From a bacterium (GTDB lineage Bacteria > Actinomycetota > Thermoleophilia > Solirubrobacterales > Solirubrobacteraceae): DNA of 64,000 bases. The stretch lies in the NCBI GenBank assembly GCA_021323635.1, contig JAJPKQ010000012.1, positions 1 to 64,000 on the forward strand. The letters are read 5' to 3'. The notes under the pieces were generated by a model, which searched no databases, was not told where the DNA came from, and saw only the letters and a list, made by a program, of their open reading frames with translations. The position numbers were made by a program, and so were the translations under genes. This document shows positions 38,712 through 46,283 of the stretch, piece after piece (position 1 is the first letter of the stretch; each line of letters starts with the position of its first letter).

Positions 38712-39325
38712 TCTCGCTGCTGCGCGGGGAGGTGCTCGTGCGACGCGCCGACCACGTTGTGATCCTCTGTGGCGGTGTCGGCTATCGGGCGGCGGTCTCT
38801 GCGCAGACGCTGGGCCACGTGCCCGCCTGCGGGCGGGAGGTGAGCCTGCATACCCACCTGCTTGCGCGCGAGGATGCGCTCACCCTCTACGGCTTCCACT
38901 GCGAGGAGGAGCGCGACCTCTTTCTGATGCTCCTCTCCGTGCAGGCGATCGGGCCGAAGGTTGCGCTTGCGATCCTCTCGCAGGGCCCGGTGCGCGAGCT
39001 GGCGGGCGCGATCGCCGCCGGGGACTCGCGCCGCTTCCTCTGCGCGCCGGGCGTGGGCAAGCGCACCGCAGAGCGCCTGGTCGTCGAGCTGCGCGAGCGC
39101 GTCGCGGGCGAGAGCGCTCTGGTCGGCTCGATGGCGGCGCCCGCGGGCGCAGAGGCCGGGGCGCCGGCGCTGACCGCGGCGGCCCCGCGCATACTTGCGC
39201 GCGAGGGTCTGGTCGAGCTCGGCTACTCGCTCGGAGAGGCCGAAGCGCTGCTGGGAGAGTGCGCCGGCGAGAGCGCCGAGGAGCTGATCGCAGGTGCGCT
39301 CAAGCGCGCGCGGGGGGTCGTCTAG
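38708..39325 (+). CDS. ruvA: Holliday junction branch migration protein RuvA
   Basis: Junction-binding subunit of RuvAB, 205 aa. The OB-fold N-terminus MISLLRGEVLVRRADHVV, the conserved HLLAREDALTLYGF and the helix-hairpin-helix segments (LSVQAIGPKVALAIL, APGVGKRTAERLVVELR) identify it. A flexible Ala/Gly-rich linker at about 140-160 precedes the RuvB-interacting domain. GTG start overlapping ruvC. Confidence 0.95.
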   Translation: MISLLRGEVLVRRADHVVILCGGVGYRAAVSAQTLGHVPACGREVSLHTHLLAREDALTLYGFHCEEERDLFLMLLSVQAIGPKVALAILSQGPVRELAGAIAAGDSRRFLCAPGVGKRTAERLVVELRERVAGESALVGSMAAPAGAEAGAPALTAAAPRILAREGLVELGYSLGEAEALLGECAGESAEELIAGALKRARGVV

Positions 39326-39328
39326 GGC

Positions 39329-40399
39329 ATGGCCGCGCGCAATGAGCCTGCGGAGCTCCGCGCCGCTGAGCAGAGCGGGCGCTCGCGCATTCAGACGCCC
39401 TACCTGACCGGCGAGGACGAGCTCGAGCGCTCGTTGCGACCGGGGCGCCTTGCGGAGTTCATCGGCCAGGAGGGCACACGCGCGCAGCTCGGACTGGCGA
39501 TCGAGGCTGCGATCGCCAGGGGCGAGGCGCTCGACCATCTGCTGCTGGCGGGGCCTCCCGGCCTCGGCAAGACCTCGCTCGCGCAGATCGTGGCCGCGGA
39601 GCTTGAGGTTCCCTTCGTTCAGACTGCCGGTCCGGCGCTTGAGCGCAAGGCCGACGTTGCCGCCTTCCTGACCGCGCTCGAGCCGCGCTCGGTGTTCTTC
39701 GTCGATGAGATCCACCGCCTGCCGCGCGCGCTGGAGGAGACCTTCTACCCGGCGATGGAGGATCGCAGGCTGCCGATCACCGTCGGCCAGGGCGCGGGCG
39801 CGCGCGTGGTCACGCTCGAGCTGCCGCCCTTCACGCTGGTCGGCGCGACCACGCGCGCGGGACTGCTCACAACCCCGCTGCGGGAGCGCTTTGGGATCCA
39901 GGCGCGCCTGGAGGCCTACCCTGCGGAGGAGCTGGCGCAGATCGTGCTGCGCTCGGCAGGGATTCTGGGCGTGCAGATCGATGGCGCCGGAGCCGCCGGC
40001 ATCGCGGCGCGCGCGCGGGGGACACCACGTGTGGCCAACCGCCTGCTCAAGCGCGTGCGTGACTTCGCGGAGGTGCGCTGCCCCGGAGTGATCGGCGCGC
40101 AGACCGCAGCTGCGGCGCTGGACTTCCTGGAAGTGGATCAGCGCGGCCTGGATCGCCTCGACCGCGAGATCCTGCAGGCGCTCTGCGCCAAGTTCGGCGG
40201 CGGCCCGGTCGGCCTCTCGACGCTGGCGATCGCAGTCGGCGAGGAGCAGGAAACGATCGAAGACGTCTACGAGCCCTACCTGCTGCGCGAGGGCCTGATC
40301 AAGCGCACCCCGCGCGGGCGCGTGGCGACGGCGGCGGCGTTCAGCCATCTGGGCCTGCAGGCGCCCGCGGTCGCCCCCTCCGCGCCGGCGCTCTTCTAA
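39329..40399 (+). CDS. ruvB: Holliday junction branch migration helicase RuvB
   Basis: AAA+ motor of the RuvAB complex, 356 aa. Walker A is GPPGLGKTSLA, Walker B is FFVDEIHRLPR, sensor 1 LVGATTRAGLL, arginine finger region LRERFG and the C-terminal winged helix with YEPYLLREGLIKRTPRGR. The ATG at 39329 is 3 bp after the ruvA stop. It closes the ruvCAB operon; the next gene starts 123 bp downstream. Confidence 0.97.
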   Translation: MAARNEPAELRAAEQSGRSRIQTPYLTGEDELERSLRPGRLAEFIGQEGTRAQLGLAIEAAIARGEALDHLLLAGPPGLGKTSLAQIVAAELEVPFVQTAGPALERKADVAAFLTALEPRSVFFVDEIHRLPRALEETFYPAMEDRRLPITVGQGAGARVVTLELPPFTLVGATTRAGLLTTPLRERFGIQARLEAYPAEELAQIVLRSAGILGVQIDGAGAAGIAARARGTPRVANRLLKRVRDFAEVRCPGVIGAQTAAAALDFLEVDQRGLDRLDREILQALCAKFGGGPVGLSTLAIAVGEEQETIEDVYEPYLLREGLIKRTPRGRVATAAAFSHLGLQAPAVAPSAPALF

Positions 40400-40522
40400 C
40401 GATGGATGCACCGTCGCTGGCGGGGCTGCCCTACCCTGTGATGTCCGGCGGCCGCCCCAAGGCGACGACACGCTCACCAAGATCTCTGCAACGCTGAGAA
40501 GGAAGCAAAAATAGGCAAGGCA

Positions 40523-40978
40523 ATGGCCCGTCCCCATCCCTTCATCTGCCCCAACTGCGGCCACCGCAGCAGCTCGGCCGACGGCAACTCGACCTTTGCC
40601 GGTCGCAGCAAGGGCTGCGAGAAGTGCGGCTTTGCCTTCCTGTTCGAGCTGCTTGACGACTACTATCCGGCTCCGGACGCCGCCTTCTTCGTCTGCGACC
40701 GCGAGGGACGGGTGATCGGCTGTGGTCGCAACGCCTTCGAGCTGACCGGGCTCGAGGAGGAGCAGGTGGTCGGGCGCCCGGTCGCCGAGGCGCTCGGGCT
40801 CGAGTTTGCCGATGGTGATCCGGTCGCGACGGTCCTGGAGTGGGGCGTGCGGGCGCTGGAGAAGCCGGTGGTGGTCTCCGGCGAGCGCGACCGTCCCCAG
40901 CGCGCGCGCGCGGACCTCTTTCCCGCCTATGACGAGGAGGGCGGGCTGCTGATCGTGCTCACCCCGGAGCGCAGCTAG
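40523..40978 (+). CDS. Zinc-ribbon plus PAS-like small protein
   Basis: A 151-aa protein with an N-terminal zinc ribbon (CPNCGHRSSSADG...GCEKCGF, four cysteines at about 10-38) followed by a PAS-like sensor fold (about 45-148: YPAPDAAFFVCDREGRVIGC, FELTGLEEEQVVGRPVAEAL). No kinase or HTH output domain is attached. This could be a redox or metal sensing adaptor. It lies between ruvB and secDF and has an AAGGAAGC stretch upstream rather than a strong ribosome-binding site. Family function unknown to me. Confidence 0.75.
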   Translation: MARPHPFICPNCGHRSSSADGNSTFAGRSKGCEKCGFAFLFELLDDYYPAPDAAFFVCDREGRVIGCGRNAFELTGLEEEQVVGRPVAEALGLEFADGDPVATVLEWGVRALEKPVVVSGERDRPQRARADLFPAYDEEGGLLIVLTPERS

Positions 40979-41021
40979 GTGCCTGCGCAGGTCGATAGGC
41001 GCTAGTCTCGAAAGGGGAGCG

Positions 41022-44000
41022 ATGCAGTCTCGTGCGCGCAATGCCTTTGTTCTGGCGCTTGTCGCCGCGCTTGTGCTGCTCTCGCTGGTGGTGATCGTGG
41101 GGATCCCTGGCGTCGTCAAGCGCAAGCCGACGCGCCTGGGGCTGGAACTGAAGGGCGGCGTTCAGCTGACCTATCAGGCGCTGCCGACCTCCGTTGCCAA
41201 GGTCACAAGCGAATCGATCGACCGCGCGCTTGAAGTGATCCGCAAGCGCGTCGACCAGCTCGGCGTCGCGCAGCCTGAAATCCAGCGCTCCGGCGCAAGC
41301 GAAATCAGCGTGGCGCTGCCCGATGTCTCCAACGCCAGCCGCGCGCGTGAAGAGGTGGGCAAGACCGCGCAGCTGTTCTTCTACGACTGGGAGACGAACG
41401 TGATCGGCCCTGAAGGCAAGCCCGAGCCTTCGAACGCCACCGTGACGGGGGGCGAGAACGCCGGCTCGACGGTTGCAGGCCTGCCCTACTACGAGGCGGT
41501 CGTGCGCGCCGCCAAGCGTGCGCCGATCCTGCCGCCGAAGGACACCGACTACCTGAGCTACCAGCGCGGGTGCACGCTCGCCTACAACGAAGCCAAGCCC
41601 GGCAGCTCGCCATACGCGGGGTGCATCTACGGCAACTGGTACCTGGTTGCGCCGAAGGCGCAGAAGGTCCTGCGCGGCCCCGAACCGACGCGCGCGGACC
41701 TCTACTCGGACTTCACGGCGCCCAAGGGGGAGAAGGTCGAAGCGGTCCACGTCAACCCGGGGACGATCGTGGTGGAGGCGACGCCCGTGCAGAACGCCGA
41801 AGGCACGAAGGTCACGAACCGCTATCCGGAAAGCTGGTATGTGCTCAATGACAACGCCGAAATCAAGGGGTCGGAAATAACCAACCCGACCGCCGGCTAC
41901 CAGGAAGGCGGGACGGGCGCGCCAAGCGTCCGCTTCGGCTTCACCACCCACGGCAAGAAGACCTTCGAACGCGTGACAAGAGAAATCGCGCGGCGCGGCG
42001 AACGGCTGGCGACGCCGGGCGTGGCGCCGGCGGGCACCTACCAACACTTTGCGATCGTGCTTGAAAACCAGCTGATCACGGTGCCCTACATCAACTACCG
42101 CCAGAACCCGGAAGGGATCGACGCCTCCACGGGCTCGGAAATCACCGGCAACTTCACCACCACCTCCGCTCAGAACCTCGCCAACGAGCTGCAGGCCGGC
42201 GCGCTTCCGGTCAAGCTCAAGCTGATCTCCGAATCGCAGGTCTCGGCGACGCTCGGCAAGCAGGCGCTTGAACAGGGCGTGACCGCCGGCCTCGTGGGCC
42301 TGCTGATCGTCTGCGTCTTCCTGATCCTCTTCTACCGGCTGCTTGGTCTGGTCGCGGTCGGCGGCCTTGCGATCTACGGCGCCTACCTCTTCGCGCTGGT
42401 CAAGCTGATCCCGGTCACGCTGACGCTGCCGGGCATCGCGGGCGTGATCCTGACGATCGGCGTCGCCGCGGACGCGAACATCGTGATCTTCGAGCGCATC
42501 AAGGAGGAGATCCGCGGCGGGCGCTCGATCGCGGCGGGCATCGCCAACGGCTACAAGCACGGCTTTGCCGCGATCATCGACGCCAACGTCGTCACCTTCA
42601 TGACCGCCTTCATCCTCTTCGCGCTCGCGACGGCGGAAGTCCAGGGCTTTGCCTTCATGCTCGGCCTGGGCGTGCTCGTCTCGCTCTTCACGGCGGTGCT
42701 CGCCACCCAGGCTGCGCTCGGCACGCTCGGTCGCCGGCGCGGGATCCTGAGCCCGGGGGCGCTTGGCGCGCGCGCGCGCCACCGGCGCTGGAGCTACGAC
42801 TTCATGGGCTCATCGCGCTGGTTCTTCACCCTCTCGGGAACGATTCTGCTGGTAGGCGCGCTGGCGATCGGCGCCAAGGGACTGAACTTCGGGATCGACT
42901 TCAAGTCGGGCACGCGCATCGAGACGGCGTTCGTCAAGCATCCGAGCCAGGCGCAGGTGCGCTCGGCGCTCTCCTCGCTTGGCTACGGCAATGCCGTGAT
43001 CCAGGGCTTCACGAGCAAGGGGGTCGGCGGCTCGGGCTTTCAGATCTCGGTCAAGCGCCTGGGGCCGGAAAAGATCACGCGCGTGAAGATCGCGCTTGAA
43101 GACCACTTCGGCATCCGTCCCGGCACCTTCTCCTCGACCTCGATCGGCCCGACCTTCGGCTCGACAGTCGCCAACGAGGCGGTGATCGCGATCATCGCCT
43201 CGCTGATCGTGATCTCGATCTACATCGCGCTGCGCTTTGAGGGCAAGTATTCGGTGCCGGTGCTGATCGCGCTCGCCCACGACCTCCTGATCACGACCGG
43301 CGTCTATGCGCTGACCGGTCGCGAAGTCACCGCCGCGACCGTCGCGGCGCTGCTGACGATCTTGGGCTACTCGATGTATGACACGATCATCGTCTTCGAT
43401 CGAATACGCGAGAACGTGCCACGCATGCCGCGCGCGGCCTTCTCGCAGATCGTCAACCGCTCGATGGCGGAGGTGCTGACACGGTCGCTGGCGACAAGCT
43501 TCTGCACGCTGCTGCCGGTGATCGCGCTCCTGCTCTTTGGCGGCGCAACGCTGCAGGACTTCGCCTTCGCGCTGCTGGTCGGCATCGCCTCGGGCGCCTA
43601 CTCCTCGATCTTCATCGCCTCGCCGGTGCTGACGCATTGGAAGGAACGCGAGTCCGGCTACCGCAACCGCCGTATCCGCCTGCTGCGCGAGCTGGGCCAC
43701 GTGCCCGCCTATGCCGGCGCAGCGGCGGCGAGACCGCTGCCGGCGACGCCCAAGCGCACTCGCCGCGGCCGCCTGGTTCCCGCCGAGGCGCCTGGCCAGC
43801 AGATCAGCAACGCCGAGCTTGCCGATCTCGTCCGCGACCTCGATGTCGAGGGCGTGGATGCGGGCAACGGCGGCGGCCGGGAGCAGGGCGCAGAGGGCAC
43901 GAGCCGCCCGGCGGCTGCGGGCGTTCCATCCGAGGAGCGCACGCCCGGCGAGGGGGTTGAGCGGGGGGTTGCCGCGAGCGCGCCGGCGGCAGCGGGCACG

Positions 44001-44144
44001 GTAGCACCCGCACCCGCAGCCCCAAGCAGCCAGGAGCCGCCCGCTCCGGCCCCCGACGCGGCCCCTGAGGATGTCGTGATGAAGGAGGCCCGCAAGCCGC
44101 AGCGCAGGACCAAGGGCGGCCGCCGCCGTGGAAGGAGGCGCTGA
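41022..44144 (+). CDS. secDF: SecD-SecF fusion, protein-export membrane protein
   Basis: Proton-motive-force driven RND-type partner of SecYEG, 1040 aa. SecD half: TM1 at about 8-28, LGLELKGGVQLTYQ, a large extracytoplasmic P1 domain with an extra segment at about 125-300, then TM2-6 (about 420-570) with GVAADANIVIFERIKEEI. SecF half: TM from about 604, GIDFKSGTRIE, then GYSMYDTIIVFDRIREN. A ~155-residue Pro/Ala-rich tail ends in a basic KGGRRRGRRR. The P1 part prefers GAA over GAG for Glu, unlike its neighbours. Ribosome-binding site AAAGGGGAG precedes the ATG. The stop overlaps the next gene's start. Confidence 0.95.
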   Translation: MQSRARNAFVLALVAALVLLSLVVIVGIPGVVKRKPTRLGLELKGGVQLTYQALPTSVAKVTSESIDRALEVIRKRVDQLGVAQPEIQRSGASEISVALPDVSNASRAREEVGKTAQLFFYDWETNVIGPEGKPEPSNATVTGGENAGSTVAGLPYYEAVVRAAKRAPILPPKDTDYLSYQRGCTLAYNEAKPGSSPYAGCIYGNWYLVAPKAQKVLRGPEPTRADLYSDFTAPKGEKVEAVHVNPGTIVVEATPVQNAEGTKVTNRYPESWYVLNDNAEIKGSEITNPTAGYQEGGTGAPSVRFGFTTHGKKTFERVTREIARRGERLATPGVAPAGTYQHFAIVLENQLITVPYINYRQNPEGIDASTGSEITGNFTTTSAQNLANELQAGALPVKLKLISESQVSATLGKQALEQGVTAGLVGLLIVCVFLILFYRLLGLVAVGGLAIYGAYLFALVKLIPVTLTLPGIAGVILTIGVAADANIVIFERIKEEIRGGRSIAAGIANGYKHGFAAIIDANVVTFMTAFILFALATAEVQGFAFMLGLGVLVSLFTAVLATQAALGTLGRRRGILSPGALGARARHRRWSYDFMGSSRWFFTLSGTILLVGALAIGAKGLNFGIDFKSGTRIETAFVKHPSQAQVRSALSSLGYGNAVIQGFTSKGVGGSGFQISVKRLGPEKITRVKIALEDHFGIRPGTFSSTSIGPTFGSTVANEAVIAIIASLIVISIYIALRFEGKYSVPVLIALAHDLLITTGVYALTGREVTAATVAALLTILGYSMYDTIIVFDRIRENVPRMPRAAFSQIVNRSMAEVLTRSLATSFCTLLPVIALLLFGGATLQDFAFALLVGIASGAYSSIFIASPVLTHWKERESGYRNRRIRLLRELGHVPAYAGAAAARPLPATPKRTRRGRLVPAEAPGQQISNAELADLVRDLDVEGVDAGNGGGREQGAEGTSRPAAAGVPSEERTPGEGVERGVAASAPAAAGTVAPAPAAPSSQEPPAPAPDAAPEDVVMKEARKPQRRTKGGRRRGRRR

Positions 44145-44440
44145 TGGGGCTGCTCGGCTGGGTGATCATGGGCCTCGCCCTCTGGCATTTCACGATCTGG
44201 CTGCCGGATCGATTCTGGGGCGGGATCGTGGGCGCCCTGATCGGCGCGATCATCGGGTCGGTCATCATCGGCCTGATCATCTTTCTGATCGCATCCGGGA
44301 GCTTTGGCATCCCCGGCGAAAAGGCCACCAACGTCGGCGTCGTGCTCTACTCGGTGCCCGGCGCCCTGCTCGGCATGGCGGTGGTCTACGTGCTCGGCAT
44401 GCGCCGGGAGGCGAGCCCGGCGGCCTCCGATCAGGCCTAG
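44144..44440 (+). CDS. GlsB/YeaQ/YmgE-type small membrane protein
   Basis: A 98-aa protein with three predicted membrane segments: about 3-20 (GWVIMGLALWHFTIWL), 25-52 (GGIVGALIGAIIGSVIIGLIIF pattern with Gly zippers) and 68-88. The glycine-rich GIVGALIGAIIG element is typical of transglycosylase-associated/stress-response membrane proteins. Its ATG overlaps the secDF stop, so it may assist or be co-expressed with the Sec channel. Function unknown. Confidence 0.75.
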   Translation: MGLLGWVIMGLALWHFTIWLPDRFWGGIVGALIGAIIGSVIIGLIIFLIASGSFGIPGEKATNVGVVLYSVPGALLGMAVVYVLGMRREASPAASDQA

Positions 44441-44503
44441 CGCAGCTTCCGCGCACGCGCGGGGCAGCCATTCCGTCGGGGGCGGCGCGTAGGCTGCGCG
44501 CGC

Positions 44504-46264
44504 ATGGAGCAGGCAGTGATCGAGCACAGACCGCTCGCGCCCGAGCGCGTCAGCGCGCTTGCGAGCGCGCTCGGAGTGGCGCGTGGCACAGCGGAAGCGC
44601 TCTGCCAGCGCGGCTACTGCGAGCTTGAGTCCGCACGGCGCTTCCTGGCCGCGCAGGAGCGCCACGATCCCGGCGCCCTGGCCGGCAGCGAGGAGGCTGC
44701 AGCGCGCATCAGGGCGCATATTCGCGCCGGCTCGCTGATCGCCGTCCACGGCGACTACGACGTCGATGGCGTCTGCGCGAGTGCGATCCTGCTGCGCGCG
44801 CTGCGCGCGCTCGGCGGGCGGGCGATCTCCTACATCCCCGACCGCATCGGTGAGGGCTATGGGCTCGGCGCCGCCGCGGTCGCGCGCTTTGCTGCGCGCG
44901 GCGTCGGGCTGATCATCACCTGCGACTGCGGCATCACGGCGGCGGCGGAGGTGGCACAGGCGCGCGCGGCGGGGATCGAGGTGATCATCACCGATCACCA
45001 CGCGCTGCCCGAGGCGCTGCCGCAGGCGCTGATCGTCCATCCCCAGCTCGGCTCCTATCCGTGGGCGCATCTGTGCGGCGCAGCCGTTGCGCACAAGCTC
45101 GCGCAGGTGCTCGCCGCCGGCACGCCGGCCGGCGCGATCGTCGCCTCGGACCTGGATCTGGTGGCGCTTGCGACGGTCGCCGACAGCGTCCCGCTGCTGG
45201 GCGAGAACCGGTCGCTCGTGCGCGAGGGGCTGCGTGCGCTGGCCTGCACGCAGAAGAGCGGCCTGCGCGCGCTCTACGCGCGCGCAGGCGTGGACGCCAC
45301 GCGCCTTGACGAGCGCACGATCGCCTTTGCTCTTGCGCCGCGGCTGAACGCTGCCGGTCGCGTCCATCGCGCTGACGCCGCGCTCGAGCTGCTGCTCTGC
45401 AGCGAGCCGGCTCGGGCGCGCGCGATCGCCGATGAGCTGCAGCGGGCAAACGAGGAGCGTCGGGCACGCGAGCAGCGGGTGCTCCTCCAGGCGGAAGCGC
45501 AGGTCGCGGCGCTCGGGTCCCGCCCGGCCTACGTGCTGGCAGGCGAGGGCTGGCACCCGGGCGTGATCGGGATCGTCGCCTCGCGCCTGGCCGAACGCCA
45601 CCACCGACCCTTCGCGCTCGTCTCGCTTGCGGGCGAGCTTGGACGCGGCTCTGCGCGCAGCATCGTCGGCTACGACCTGCTCGAGGGGCTGCGCGCCAGC
45701 GCCGAGCATCTGCGCCGCTACGGCGGCCATCGCGCAGCAGCGGGCTTCGAGGTCTCGCGCGATCGCCTGCAGAGCTTCGGCGCGGCGATGATCGCCCATG
45801 CCGGAGGCGCCTTTGCCGCCGGGCTGCCGGTGGCCAAGTTGCGCGCCGATGCGCTGCTTGAGGGCCCCGAGCTCTCCCATGAGCTCGCCGAGGAGCTGCG
45901 CCTGCTGGCTCCTTTCGGCGTCGGCAACCCGCCCGTCGCGCTGCTGCTGCGCCAGCTGCGCGCCGACCGCGTGCGCACGATGGGCGGCGGGCGCCACCTG
46001 CGCTTCTGCGTCGATGCCCAGGGGACGCGGATGAACGCGGTTGCCTTCAGCGGCCCCGGGGCGCAGGAGCGAGAGCTGCTGCGCCGGGGCGAGCACTTTG
46101 ACGGCCTCTTCGAGCTTGAGCTCAACGAGTGGCGCGGTCGCAGCGAAGCGCGCCTCTGCCTGCGCCACCTCATCGGCACGCAGCGCGCGCAGCACGCAGC
46201 CGCGGCGAGGATCGCGGCGGCAGCGGAGGGCGATCACGCTTGCGCGGCGGTGAGCGCCGGCTGA
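44504..46264 (+). CDS. recJ: Single-stranded-DNA-specific exonuclease RecJ
   Basis: 5'-3' ssDNA exonuclease of the DHH phosphoesterase superfamily, 586 aa, acting in RecFOR recombination and base-excision repair. Motif I is HGDYDVDGVCA, motif II ITCDCGI, motif III the DHH triad (ITDHHALPE), motif IV ATVADSVPL, and the DHHA1 domain has GGHRAAAGFEV. The C-terminal OB fold is at about 460-570. A TAGGCT hexamer at 44490-44495 is 8 nt before the ATG. Shares the pathway with recO in this window. Confidence 0.95.
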   Translation: MEQAVIEHRPLAPERVSALASALGVARGTAEALCQRGYCELESARRFLAAQERHDPGALAGSEEAAARIRAHIRAGSLIAVHGDYDVDGVCASAILLRALRALGGRAISYIPDRIGEGYGLGAAAVARFAARGVGLIITCDCGITAAAEVAQARAAGIEVIITDHHALPEALPQALIVHPQLGSYPWAHLCGAAVAHKLAQVLAAGTPAGAIVASDLDLVALATVADSVPLLGENRSLVREGLRALACTQKSGLRALYARAGVDATRLDERTIAFALAPRLNAAGRVHRADAALELLLCSEPARARAIADELQRANEERRAREQRVLLQAEAQVAALGSRPAYVLAGEGWHPGVIGIVASRLAERHHRPFALVSLAGELGRGSARSIVGYDLLEGLRASAEHLRRYGGHRAAAGFEVSRDRLQSFGAAMIAHAGGAFAAGLPVAKLRADALLEGPELSHELAEELRLLAPFGVGNPPVALLLRQLRADRVRTMGGGRHLRFCVDAQGTRMNAVAFSGPGAQERELLRRGEHFDGLFELELNEWRGRSEARLCLRHLIGTQRAQHAAAARIAAAAEGDHACAAVSAG

Positions 46265-46283
46265 GCGGCCTACTCTGTAGGAG

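Noticed and set aside
38594-41125. An 843-codon minus-strand open frame opposite ruvA, ruvB and the PAS protein
   Set aside because: No recognisable domains; the plus-strand genes have full catalytic motifs, so this is an artefact of high GC.
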